NCBI GenBank assembly: GCA_038496445.1
Contig: JALMLS010000341.1
Span: 99,663-163,662, forward strand
Origin: Trichosphaerium sp. ATCC 40318
Lineage: Eukaryota; Discosea; Flabellinia; Trichosidae
Reading direction: 5' to 3'
DNA length: 64,000 nt
In this document: piece after piece, positions 44,865 to 56,541 of the stretch
How positions within the stretch are numbered: the first letter of the stretch is position 1
Layout: each line of letters starts with the position of its first letter
The notes under the pieces: model-generated
Told to the model about the DNA's origin: nothing
The model's input: the letters and a program-made list of their open reading frames with translations, nothing else
Database searches by the model: none
Position numbers and translations under genes: made by a program

Positions 44865-47171
44865 ATGCTACTTGTTATTGCAGTGGTTTCGCTTCTCGTT
44901 ATTGTACTATGGATCATTTCTCTGTATAGAAAGCGTATGTACGCAGGAATACCACCATCAGACTACGGTAACGCTATCTAAGTGTAAATAAAAGCAATAA
45001 AACTCTAACAGTTATTAGGCGCACCAGTAGTGGGTAGAACGCCCAAGTTATTGACACAAGACCATATAAGCTTTTCAAGGATTCGTTTGAGCGCCTAGGA
45101 CCTGAGTTTGCAACTAACCTGTTCCTAACAGATTGTGTTGTAACTACGAACACAAAATTCGCTTTCCGTGGAAAGGTACTGCTAACAGACAAGTTTAATT
45201 CCGTCATTCCTAAAAGTGACACATTTCTTGAAGTTGGAAAAAGTGCAAGTGTTTTTTCTCATCACCATCAATATGCTTGTTATTACCCTACCGAACTATT
45301 AGTAATATAGTACCGACTTTTTAGCTACGATAGGGTTAGATTGTCTTTGGTGTATGAGAAAACAACGATTGCACTTTTTCCAACTTCAAGAAATTCTTCT
45401 GTCTTTTCTTTTACCCGAATGAAGCTTACATACGTTGAAATAGAATCTCGATGTTGGTTGGCCAAAACATTTCTTCAAGTTGATTGGTCATGAATCGCAC
45501 TCAGCGTGTCCTCTTGGGAAGCAACACAGGAGTCAACGCCAATTACTCAATTTCGCATTCACAACAAAGTAATACACTAGTTTCATGATGTAAGCGGCTT
45601 AGGTACTAAACTAAGATTTAGAGCACTCCGTGCATCTGTTCCTAGAGTATACGCCATCGCTGAAAAAATATTCGATGAATGGGGAGAAAAAACAGGTTTC
45701 TTTGAAGTGTTACCTGCATGCAGAGTCCTGACGTTTAGCATTGTGAGTATAGTTGGCAGTGTAGACTTGTCGTTAGTCTGATATTATATCACAGGCCAGC
45801 CAAGTGCTTTTGGGTGGAAACTTGTCACGAGAAGAGATTGACAAAATGCTAGCACAATTTGTAATTTGGGTATGTTTGTTGAAGAAAAATGTTTCAACAG
45901 ACTTGATCATGTGTTGTGCTTACTTTTTTGTTGTATAGAACGTTGGTTTTGGTGCCTTTTTGTTTCCATATGATGTTCCAGGTACAGATTTTGGTAAAGC
46001 TATGGATGCAAGACGTAAAATGCAAAAAAAGATAGGCGAAGCTATTGATTCAAAAAAACTGTTACCAGCTGTATGCAATTCACCTTTTCTAGCAGTTCAA
46101 ACAGTCGTTCTTACTTCGCTTTAGGACAGAGAAAAAACCTCAATTTTAGACAACCTACTGGCAGCTGTGTACGATTAGAAAAAATTACTTAATCTCACTT
46201 TATTACCAGGGATGAAGCCGGTAATAAACTGTCTCGTCAAGCGTTGCTTGACCAGAGTCTAATGCTACTATTTGCTGGTATGACACTTGCACAAGATTAG
46301 TGCTCACGTTGATTAATAGGATACGATACTACATCTGCTTCTTTATCTTCTATACTATGGTATTTGGCCAGTAATCCTGAGCATATCTCAATGCTATACG
46401 AAGAAGTAAAACACCTTGATAAGCCACTCGATGAAGGTGACTATGATGCAATACGTGAATTGCCAATGCTAGATGCTACAGTTAAAGAGGTAACAAGACT
46501 CCCTTTTAGACAAGTTTGCTTGATGGCTATTGAATGACATAAGCTGTCCTTTGTAATCATTGCCCTGGGCGACCTCTAGTCAGGTCCTTTCGTATAATGT
46601 ATCAACTTACCATCCATAGGTTCTTCGTTTAACACCTCCTTTGGTCGCAATTGGTAGAACAGCAAAGAAAGACGTAAAGACACCTAATGTTCGTTGACGT
46701 TAGTTAAATTGTTTTCTCACTCTTTTACACAGGGAAGCACTGTTCCAGAATCATGGTCTGTTCAAGTTCCTATCAACCATATCCATCATGATCCAAAGAA
46801 TTTTAAGGACCCTGAAAAAGTGAGCATTCAGCTTTTTTTTCTTTTTTGTAATAACATGCGACTGTAGTTCAACCCACAACGTTTCATTGATAACAAAATT
46901 TCGAATGATATCCACGCACCTTATGGTGGAGGAAGCCGCATGTGTTTGGGTACGTTCTTAAGGGTCTTGAAATGGCTCTGTTTGCTGACTTGTTGATTTT
47001 TACTAATGCACCTTGTCTTTGTTAGGATACAAGCTTGCAAACTTGGAAATGAAGATTTTTATCCTTAGAGTAGTATGCAAATTTTCTGATCTTACTCACC
47101 AGAATCACGTCGATTTTTACAAACTAGTCAACACACATAATTTTGATGTAAAATTGACTAAAAGGGAATAA
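44865..47171 (+). CDS. Cytochrome P450
   Basis: The N-terminal anchor MLLVIAVVSLLVIVLWIISL is followed by VVGRTPKLLTQDPYKLF. Further exons carry the I-helix LLFAGYDTTSASL, the K-helix ATVKEVLRLTPP (ExxR), and the haem loop YGGGSRMCLGYKLA with the Cys ligand; the end is NFDVKLTKRE, stop at 47169-47171. All catalytic signatures are intact. P450s are membrane-bound mono-oxygenases of sterols, lipids or xenobiotics; the family cannot be fixed here, though overall spacing resembles CYP51/CYP7-like proteins. The stretch 45200-45600 is hard to splice because a hairpin-forming inverted repeat (45223-45394) lies there, so the N-terminal exon structure is uncertain. Confidence 0.85.
45223..45394. repeat. 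Inverted repeat inside the P450 gene (possible MITE)
   Basis: ATTTCTTGAAGTTGGAAAAA plus GTGCAA at 45223-45248 is exactly inverted at 45369-45394 (26 bp); weaker pairing continues inward through TTTTCTCAT. The loop is about 90 bases. The first arm appears to overlap coding sequence or an exon edge. Confidence 0.8.
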
Positions 47172-47645
47172 TAAATCAGTGCCTACATATGGATAACCTT
47201 CTAGCATCAGTTCTGTAGCCACTCCTGCTTCCTAAAGCTGCAAGGAAGCCTATGTTACATCTTCTTGTTGTGAAGCACCCAACAAGTAAATGTACTACCA
47301 CGTGGCTAACTACAAAAAGGTTGCTTGCAAGTCTAGCATGAGTAAACTAGCGTACACAGCCCGAAACTTCCTTTGTCAAACAAAAATGGTGGCAGGGTAA
47401 AACATCCGCATTTCGCTGTTTTTCCAGCCTTTCTATGTATTTTATCGTTTTAGTAAAGGAAACAAACTCATTTGAGACACATCAATTTGGTGGCTATTGG
47501 CCTTTTCGCGTGAGTTGATTGCTTGTGGCAATGGCTTGAACGTTTTATAACACCTGTGTATCGGTCAGAGCTCTTATGATTTAGCTGCCCTTCCTCGTCT
47601 TTGATTGTTGAATTAAAGTGTTAAAAAGTTATGGGTTGGTGGTGT
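47172..47645. other. Intergenic between convergent genes
   Basis: The P450 and the beta-helix gene end toward each other. About 470 bases with one CACGTG; no coding exon supported. Confidence 0.4.
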
Positions 47646-49341
47646 TTATTTTTTATCAAGACAATCTACTACTATGCTTACTTTCTCTTTTGATTCTGTT
47701 TTCCATTGTGGCTTACAACCATCTTTGTTCTTGTTGTGAAGTGTCATATTTCCAGTAATATTAACAGCATAAAGTACATCACCAACGAAAAAAGGCCTAG
47801 TACTATAAGAAAACAAAAGTGTTAAGCAATTACCTATCAATGCTATCGTATACAGTAACACCATTAAATGCAATGTTGCCCATTGTCCTGTCATCATTAA
47901 GAGATATGGGATTCATTTCATCAATAGCTACATCGGATAGTGTTACCTTAGAAAACGACATGCTTGAGGTTGGTTTTTTATGGTGTAAATAGATGCCTAA
48001 AGTAAGTCAGTACAATTCTATATAGACAGATTTGTGAAAAAACAAATTAAGGACATATATATGAAGAAATATCTTAATCCTTTGAACTTTGTTTCTTTCA
48101 GTACCTGCACTACTCGAACTCGAAACAGTGGTGTTTTCAATATTTATAAACCCTGTTGCTTCTATAGTTGCCAGGCTAACCAAGATTCCATACGAGGCAC
48201 CATATTGCAGGTTACTATCCTTAACAGTGACAGAGATATCAGCATTGTTAGCAAGTCTGCCAAGATACATTTTGAAGTTGGCGCCAGTATTCTAAATTTT
48301 ACATAACTGTTGTACAGATCGCTACTAGTTAAGCGGTACATTGAAAAATGAACATCTATTGAATACGACATCTACAACTTTGTTGAGAGATGTATCTGGT
48401 TCAATATCAACACCGGCTAAAATCGTAGTTAACACCTGTATTGTGAAAAAAATGCGTGGTTTTTTTGGAATACCTTGTGGCAATGTCCCGTTCGTAATTG
48501 AGAAAACACAATCCTCTGCTAGTAAGTGTTCCGCTGATATTATGGACATGCCCTAATGTGCGATTAACTAACCATCAAACAGCAGCAAAATTGCCCGTAC
48601 TTGTCTGTAGTTTCTATCCGAAACTACATTTTTGATATAAATATTGCTGTCTCCAGGGCCTATAAAAACACCTAAACAATACGTTACGACTATTAAGAAT
48701 ACCACAAGATTTCCTCACCGTCACCACCAGTTTCTGTCACTGTCAAGGGACCCAATATGTTAATGTGCGAAGAATACTCGACCTTAATTCCATGACGAAA
48801 TTCTGACACATTGTATTGTTTTGGATTTGTGTAATCCATTCTATGCATACGTAGTGTTGCCATACTACCAGAAGACATTACTGTGATATTATTCAAGTGA
48901 GATATTGTAAACAAACAGTCATCTAGTCGCTTAAAAGCGTTCTGTTTTGCCAACAATTCAACACCTTGTTCAAATACAATCGTTTGGTTGCTGTGCTTAG
49001 CAAATAAAGGTTGCGTTATCCATGGTTTTCCAACGTAAGGCACGATGACCTAAAACAAGAAATCACGTGACAAAACACTTTACAGCTATAAACAACCTGT
49101 TTTTGCGGCGCTAGTTGTTGTGCTTGCGCATTGTTTTGTATGGAGTGAAAACGCATTATAATGTTCTTGTTTAGTTTACCTTGTAAGTTAACTGGGAAAG
49201 AGATAATTGTAGAAACTCTGTAGAGTCGTCTTCATTAAATCCATAGCACTTTACGTTGACTTCTTGTCGGTTGTAGCAAGGATCAGTTGAAGTAGCACTT
49301 ACCGTTAAAGCGAGGACTAGCAATACAAGGTATTGTAACAT
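47646..49341 (-). CDS. Secreted right-handed beta-helix (pectate-lyase-fold) protein
   Basis: The start at 49341 gives a signal peptide (MLQYLVLLVLALTVSATS). The first part has YVGKPWITQPLFAKHSNQTI, as in tailspike or polygalacturonase-like N termini. Many short Asn/Val/Ile-rich turns follow: ITVMSSGSMATLRMH, HINILGPLTVTETGGD, GVFIGPGDSNIYIKNV, GVDIEPDTSLN and VVDVVFNRCSFFN, the pattern of parallel beta-helix coils. Five or more exons join, ending VSIVVDCLDKK. A polysaccharide-binding or -cleaving role is likely, but the family and catalytic residues could not be fixed. Confidence 0.7.
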
Positions 49342-49373
49342 TGTGAATTAGAGTTAAACAAAGTGAAAATACC

Positions 49374-49397
49374 TTGTTGACCAAAATTGGTCAACAA
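49374..49397. promoter_or_regulatory. Palindrome with two TTGACC half-sites upstream of the beta-helix gene
   Basis: TTGTTGACCAA, a two-base spacer, then TTGGTCAACAA: 11-bp perfect arms, 33 bases before the ATG at 49341. It may be a dimer-type transcription-factor site. The same TTGACC(A)A core recurs in the tandem repeat at 22127-22461. Confidence 0.5.
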
Positions 49398-49518
49398 TAG
49401 TCATGTGGTTTTTAGTGTCTCGAGATAAGTCGTAAAAGGGACGACCGTCTATTGGTCTATGAAGAAGGACAGAACAAAACTTTGCCTTGAAGTGATCTTA
49501 ACCAGTTAACAGTACAAA

Positions 49519-49770
49519 TGGACACCTACCAAGCGATAAAGATATCTACAAAAAAAATATGTGAATTCAACATGACATTATCGATTTGGACGCACAAGTG
49601 TACGTACAGTGGCCACTTCTTTCAAACACATAGCAATGATCACGAGGTTAGATAATGTGATGGAAAAGTATGCAACTGGCAAAAAAGAACTGACAATCGA
49701 GTTATGCGTCAAATATTCTACAAACGAAGTACTATAATTCGTAGATGGTATAACGTGAGGGAGAAGGAAA
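49519..49770 (+). pseudogene. Decayed MORN-like gene fragment
   Basis: The stretch around 49600-49690 matches the gene at 39103-39675 at DNA level (GGCC..CTACTTTC..AAACACATAGCAATGA-type text). It can be translated in pieces such as LLSNTAM and ITRLD, but stops and frame changes interrupt it. No start or full repeat remains. Confidence 0.6.
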
Positions 49771-50434
49771 GGTTTGGTACAGCAATGCTCAATTGTAAGG
49801 GGTTTTTACTTATGTCAATAGTGAACATCAAGGACATTAGAGCCATCCTTGTATGCTATTAGTACATTGATTTCGAAGTGTAATGGTAAAAACAGAAAAG
49901 GATTTGTGGAATACTGAGAAACCTTTTTTTTTATAATACCTGCTGCATTCATAGGTTGGAATATACTACCAATAGCCTATCTGAATCATTAAACTCAATG
50001 TACAAAGCTTGCAGGAATGGACTGAGTTCTCCACGTGGTATGTTTTTAGGTATTAATACTATGGAAAGGCAAAGTTTGCGTGGAATCAACGCAGTCTAAT
50101 GTCTAGACACCGTTTGCAATTTGTAGTTTGCTCGTTAAACAACACTTACAAATACCATTGTGTACACCAGACACCTCGTCTACTAAACACTCACAAATTG
50201 AATATTACCAAACTCTTTTTAACACTGAAGCAAGCATGCAAGTTCAAGGTTAAGCTTATTTTATGCAATATAGTATTATCGGGGGTAGCTCCAATAGTTG
50301 TAGGTAGTTCCCAATAAAGCCCATAAGGGCCGAGGATCGCTCCATGTTTGGGAAAACTTAACGCTTTTCAATGAAATACATACCATAAATGTAAAAAAAC
50401 ACGAACTAAAAGGCTCACGTGACCTCTTGAACCT
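49771..50434. other. Intergenic upstream of PhoD copy 2
   Basis: Mostly AT-rich. A frame at 50099-50317 is open but featureless. TCACGTGA at 50415-50422 is 12 bases before the PhoD start. Confidence 0.4.
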
Positions 50435-52697
50435 ATGTATATTACGTTCATTATTATCGCGTGTTTGCTGAGCAATGTTTCACCTTTTATAATGTGGGCA
50501 GGAGGAGTTACAGACAGCCAAGCGACAATAGTGATTTCAGGTACGCCAATCCTCTTCGCTTGTTGCTGTAGCCAATTTCTTGACTGTTTACCAAATTAAC
50601 GGCTAGGTAATCAAGGAGGGACGCTATCCTTGAGTTCGAGAGCAGATCTAGCGTCCCCAGCACGTGCATCGGCAATAACAAGTGATCCTTTTAAGATTAC
50701 ATTTCAAAACTTAACAGCTTCATCACGATACTATTATGGCGCAAGTACCGCTAGAGTTGGGACTTTTTCAACTTTTGGTGAAGGTCAACAAAATTTAAAG
50801 ATAATTGTTGGCTCTTGCGCTGACACCGCTTCAAACAACAGTACGAAACACCACTTTTTCAGGAAAAAATCGCACGTGTTTTCGGTTTTTTTGACAAATA
50901 CTTTTTTAGAAGTTTTCTCGGCCATTAAGAATCAAAATGCTGATTTGATGATTCATTTGGGTGACCTACATTACAAAGATATAAGCACAAACAGCATTCA
51001 AGCTTTCCGTGATGCTTATGAACTTACCTTTAAACAAAACAGACAACGTGAATTATTCCAAAGTCTTCCCATGAGCTATATTTGGGATGACCACGATTAT
51101 GGACCAAATAATGCTGACTCAAGCTCGCCTAGTAAACCAGCAGCTAGGTCAGCGTATAGAATGTACTTTCCACATTATCCTACAGAGCTCTCTCGTAAGT
51201 CTTTTTGTTGCCAATACAAAGACTAACACATGTATTTTTAGCTCCTGATCTTCAAGCAAGAATAAACCAAGCATATACTATTGGTAACGTTAGATTTATA
51301 ATAACAGATTTAAGATCAGAGGTAATGAAGTTGTTTCAGAAACGTAGTGGAAATACGTAAATGAGTTTTGTTCATTTTTGCTGCAGCAAGTGTCAGAAGT
51401 TGAGGTCATGAGTGAAGAGCAGTTTCAATGGTTCAACAATGAATTGTGTTCAGCTTCTTCATATTCTCTGGTAGTATGGGCTAATACTATCCCATGGATA
51501 GGAAAGCCATCTGCGGTGAGTCACGTTTAGTTCCATATACCTTCTTTTTTTCTTCGAAAAAATATGCTATTGAGAAAATCTAACTCGTCAGCAGGGCGAT
51601 AGTTGGCTTGGTTATACAAGTGATAGAATAAGAGTTGCTAATATAATAAAGAATTGTAGTGTAACAAATCTTATTGCTGTAGCAGGTGATGCTCACATGC
51701 TCGCAATTGATGATGGTGAGCCTTTAATAACTGTTTATTATTTTTAATAGCAATAGGCTCAAACTCGGACTATGCCACTGGTGGCGGAGCAGGTTTGACT
51801 CACTGTCAACACCAGTACTTTTTAACAAGTTTTAAGGGTTTCCAATATTCCAAGCTGCAGCATATGATCGCATTGGATCGGCCAAAGGAGGTCCTTTCTC
51901 TGAAGGTATCAATGTTTTACATATTCGAATTATTTTCTCAGCAACACGATTGACTTTATCGTAACAGGTTGTAAAAGTTATGAGTATCATTACGTCAATC
52001 AATATGGTGTGTTAGAGATTGAAGATTCCGGTACAGGCCCTGTATGTGTTAAGATGAAAGGATACAGAGGAGAAGACGCTAACCCTATTATACAATGGTC
52101 AGGATGTGCTCCATTTGTAAAAACGTACTGTAATCTAAGCAAAAATTTGAACTCAACTAGTTTTTCAGAGGACAACCAGGAAACGACGCTTCATGTGACA
52201 TTGAAGCATTCCCAAGTACAACCTTTAATAATTTTGTTGTAATCTTAAAAAATTCTCACTAATCTGTTTATAGCATGGATCTATGGTCTACTAGTCCCTG
52301 CTGGAGTATGGGCATTAATACTAGCATCAATATCTATCATTCAATTTTTCACTCCTTGGCGACTTGGTAACACGTGCTTCTGGCTTGGCGTAGGCAAGTA
52401 GTCAACTTGTTTACTTGTTTTCTCACCTTATACTTTCTTAGTATACGCTGTAGTACTTGTATGTTGGATAGTAGCTAGTGGTGCTGCGCCTATCCCTTTC
52501 TTACCTTTGTTTATGGTATGCGCATTTTAGTTTTAAGTACATCAGAAATTAGTTTTTTGCCTCTTACTCAAAAGTAGGGTATTGGATTACTTGCGCTTGA
52601 TGCTGTATGGACAGTTATTCTAGTATGTTTGTACTTGTTTCATTATAGTATAATATCCAAAGGGTCCAGTAGTGAGCTTAAACCAATTACAAAATAG
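50435..52697 (+). CDS. PhoD-type metallophosphatase, copy 2
   Basis: Signal peptide MYITFIIIACLLSNVSPF; then WAGGVTDSQATIVIS and, after an intron starting gtacgcc, NQGGTLSLSS. Conserved PhoD parts are VGSCADTASNN, IHLGDLHYKD, YIWDDHDYGPNN and VAGDAHMLAIDDG. Exon positions and most residues are the same as in copy 1 (19513-21753), and hydrophobic C-terminal helices end in SSELKPITK. A notable change is FGSCSSA to VGSCADT near the N-terminal metal site; the ligand-type Cys is kept. Open throughout after splicing, so both copies look functional. The orientation is inverted relative to copy 1. Confidence 0.85.
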
Positions 52698-53445
52698 CCA
52701 TAAAAAATAAAAAAAGAGTTTGTCTACTTGATTCTCACAATTTTCTGGTGTAAGTTTGCAATATCTTGTATTCAGCAAAAGTGTCAAGTGAATATCAAGC
52801 GCACTTGTTGTGTATTTTAGCACTGCCTCAATACGAGCATTCAATTGTCACAGTGCACTTTGTGTCTAAATCATCAACAACAGCAAGTATATGTTATATC
52901 TCCCCTGCCACGTGAAGAAAAAAGTAAGTATATCTCCCGGTGATTCCACAGAATTGGTTGGTAGTAAGAGATATTGGTTTGGATTGAAGATTCACAACAA
53001 TACTATAAACCACTCAATTGAGTTTAAGCTGTTGGTTGAGCAACATCTACTGGCTCTGTTCCCAGAGTATGTTACGTGAGGCGAAAAATTCAAAGGGAAA
53101 ATAGATTGCAACAGTAATCAATTCACTTATGGGTATAGTGGTCTCCCAATAGTCCTACTACTTGTTTCACCTCCAAAAAGTGTAGGTACTAATTCATTAT
53201 GGGATACATGATAACAGCTTGTTGTACTGCACAGCATTTATCAGACAGTGACTACCATCTAATACTCCTCCTTATTGCGCTCAGTGTAAAATAACAGTAA
53301 CTCCAAATTTGTATTTTGTTATCAGTTTATTCTACATTTCTTTGTCACTCTAATCACATCCATTCCCATCGAGGTTGGAAAACCTTGTCACAAACGGATT
53401 TAGTTTGTTGAACTCTAAAACATAAAAAAAACAAATGTTGTCTCG
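52698..53445. other. Intergenic with one small open frame
   Basis: A plus-strand frame at 52891-53079 (MLYLPCHVKKKVSISPG, 62 codons) has a fair protein-like composition but no recognisable domain and no supporting splice pattern. Nothing else is supported. Confidence 0.35.
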
Positions 53446-54089
53446 TCATACCATGTACAAACGGTCAGATGTCAACTTTTGTGACACCAACAAACATTTT
53501 CTACGTTTGTTGTACTCGTTTGGTGTTATAAAGCCAGCCTCAAGCAAATTAGACAAACCTTTGAGTTCTCTAGTAATCTGTTCATCATCTGCGATAAGAA
53601 TAGGGCTGAAACTATTACGTGTCAACAAGGTTAAGAGACTTTATCTTAAAAAGTAGTTGTATACTCGGATTGTTGCTTGGTGAAATCAACTGGCGCGTAT
53701 TCAGCGGGATTTATCCTTGTTTGTCTGTACAAGCGTTAATTAATTCTAAACTGAGACGATAATCATACGAATACTCAAGAGCCAACGCTAAAGTGATTTT
53801 AAAGAAAAACGTACTTGTTCGTTAAATTGTAAGAAGTAACAGTAGGTTCATATTTTGTTGCCTTAGGCGCCTGTGGGCTGTTTCGTCTGCGGCTATTTGT
53901 TGCTGGGTTGTTTTGCTGTATCGTCTGCATTTTACGTGCGGAAAGGCCGTTGAATATAGGATTTACGGCACTTGCAGCAGCGGGCATTTCTTGCATTCGC
54001 CTTGCAGAGATTTCAGGCACAATATCATTGTACATGGTTGCCATACGCGAAGGCTTTAACCCCGCCGTCTTACGTCTACAAGTTGCCAT
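53446..54089 (-). CDS. SHOCT-domain protein with basic N terminus
   Basis: Exon 1 (start 54089) encodes MATCRRKTAGLKPSRMATM and a region rich in Ala, Arg, Asn and Pro. A gtacgt donor after TSYNLTN joins in frame at about 53611 to FSPILIADDEQITRELKGL, then SNLLEAGFITPNEYNKRRKCLL. The latter matches the SHOCT motif (L..LL..G.IT..E...K+..LL), known mostly from bacteria as a short C-terminal helix pair for oligomerisation or nucleic-acid contact. About 140 residues. Role unknown. Confidence 0.6.
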
Positions 54090-54397
54090 TGGTGTCTGTG
54101 TAAATCAATTTTGAAACAACAGTCACGTTGACCTTGTTTGCACATTGTCTATTTTACCTTGAAAGTACCAATGTACAGTGTACCTAATATATGCAATCTT
54201 CCAACTTGGTTAGAGAAAAAAAGCGAGTTTTCTAAAGGAAAAACGAACAATTTGAATAGAATTGGATCAAAACCTTTGACTACGATTCACTTAACAGTTA
54301 CGCTTTGCAAAGCATGGTTTATTACTTTTACGTGATCTTAACAACAGAGGGAAGTAGAAATGGGTAGGTCTCTTTGCAACGAAGTAGCTGAGGTTTT

Positions 54398-56440
54398 TCA
54401 GAACGCATCATCTACTAGTTGTGTTGTTTTTGATGACTCTGTTGGCTCCCTTCCCATTATGCATACATACGCAAGTCCGTTACTCTGATATACATAAGGG
54501 GTCTTGTTTGTAGTATATTCAGCTCCGTTAATATCAAAGATTCTTTCGAACTCGGACTGGCCACGTTCTTCCTTTGTTGTATATTTGTAGTCACGTGGCG
54601 GGAACAGTTTACCTTCCGATGCGTGGCCTCGAAAGTTTAGAAGGCGGTTACCGGTGATTTTAAGCTGAGGACCATGGTTTCTAAGCTATTCAAAGAAAAG
54701 TGAGGATGTATGTAAGTAAGGAGCTTTGTACTTCTATCTTTGCTTCGATAGTTCCTCCGCGTTGTACATCATTTAGATTTGTTACATGTGAAACACCTGG
54801 TAGATCCAAAACGACCACCATTTGCTTAGGGACGCCTTGAACTTGTTCCGTAGTTGTTGTGTCGCCGTTGACATGAAGAACAGTACACTAAAACAATATT
54901 AGTACTTCTAAGTTTTGGCACAAGATTAGTTTAAAGTGTTTTTCTCCTACCTTTGGAATCCATGGTCCCTCTGCTAGGGTGATGTTGTATCCATCGAACT
55001 TGACTTCGTAAGATGATAATTCGAGTTTATTTTTGACTTTCAGTAGAAAGCTAGCACTCTAAAGAACGTTTAGCTGCGAGAAATACAACATCCAGCAGTA
55101 TTTTAATCACCTTTCTGAGTGCTTTTTGTTCTACTTCACTAGTCTCAGGGTAGGTCCTCCAATCGTTAGGGTCTATTTCTGCATCTGCCGTCTTTGCGAT
55201 TTTAGCAAGAGACACCTGACAAAGAGTCAAAGTGGTTAGCTGCAAGTTGGTAAAAAAAAGTTGTACTATTTGATTGTTGTTGTATTCATCCTTCATCGCA
55301 TCTGGTCTTGGAATAATCTCTACACCGGATACCTAGTACTTAATTAGTTTATCAATATCAATTAAACAAGCTATTGCGTACGTTTTTGCAGAATGTTCTG
55401 AGGGTTACCTCCGTATACTTTGTTATTTGCTCGAGCAATTTCATTCTCTTATCTCTCTTTACAGATTCTAATCTATTACGAAGGAATTCAATAACATACT
55501 TATTCCATTCCCCAGCTTTAGATCCTTCTTTTGCGAGAAAAACGTGTGTAACCCCTTTGTTATGTGTAGTCAAATAGTGAAGAGGAGTTTTCCTTCCTTC
55601 AACTGGATACTCACAAATACTAGTACTATTCCGTCCATAGGCTCGAAGTAAGCTCTTAAAAAAATGTTGGTAAACGCGGCTATTGGTTGTCGACATTTTT
55701 CTTGACGTTTCGTTTTTGTGGTTTTTACAATCTTTTCGAAATCACGTGATTTGGTTTTTTTTTTGGTTTATTTCAAAATTCTTTTCCGACCTTTTTTTTG
55801 CTAAAGTAAAGGTCGCATACAGAGCACTAGCGAAGAGAAGAGTGTCTACCTCACACGCTGGCAAAGAGCAAATAGAAAAGAGAAAACGGTAAATTTTTTT
55901 TTCAAAATTAGAAATTACCTTCCACATAACCAATAGGTCAGAGTCGGTTTCGACATTTACGTAGTTATGTACTACATAGATTGGCATCGTCTGCTTTTCA
56001 ACTAAATCTGATATTCTTGCGTGATGGTAAATTAATTCAATATGTTGCTGTTCCATCCAAGTTAGGTCATTTACTACGACCATTATTGCGTCTGATAAAC
56101 AAAAGACAAGGTCTTTTAGAAACATCTCAGTAGCTTTCTTGTTTACAAGCTTAGTCTCCGAAGACGCAACTAGAAGAAAGTTAAACACATAAATGAGACG
56201 TTTTTAAAGCTAAATAACAACCGTACAGTCTTGTAAGGGCGAGTTTGTTCCGGCAGTATCAATAAACAGAGTGTCTTTTAGCTTTCCTTTACCAATAACA
56301 AAGCTCAGGCCTTTTGTGTTTACCTTTCTGTCTGCTGGTAAGTCTGCTTGCGCGAGTTTGTTCGTAAGGAACGTTTTCCCTTTGTTGAAGAGCCCTGAAA
56401 CAGAAACCTTTGCCACGTCAGCTCGAATTATAATTTAACT
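54398..56440 (-). CDS. P-loop GTPase with C-terminal Hsp20-like domain
   Basis: The G domain begins VSVSGLFNKGKTFLTNKL (G1 loop), then TKGLSFVIGKGKLKDTLFIDTAGTNS (G3, DTAG), DAIMVVVNDLTW and PIYVVHNYVNV (in place of NKxD). A middle section carries GVTHVFLAKEGSKAGEWN. The C terminus is an alpha-crystallin-like sandwich (VVVLDLPGVSHVTNLND, PQLKITGNRLLNF) followed by a Tyr/Glu-rich tail to the stop at 54398. GTPases of this dynamin/GBP-like type with an Hsp20 tail are known from amoebae. TCACGTGA (55742) lies in one intron. The 5' limit is unclear: an in-frame stop separates VSVSG from EFWDLMR upstream, and the exons at 56542-57043 may be its N terminus. Confidence 0.7.
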
Positions 56441-56541
56441 TCTCATAAGGTCCCAAAACTCTGAAATAGAGTGTTTTTTTTTTGTGGCTAGCGGTTCACA
56501 CGTGGGACAACGGAGTTGGCCCGTGTTAAGAACAAAAAAGA

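Noticed and set aside
48034-48306. Open frames on the plus strand opposite the beta-helix gene
   Set aside because: They mirror exons of the minus-strand gene and have no domain or splice support.
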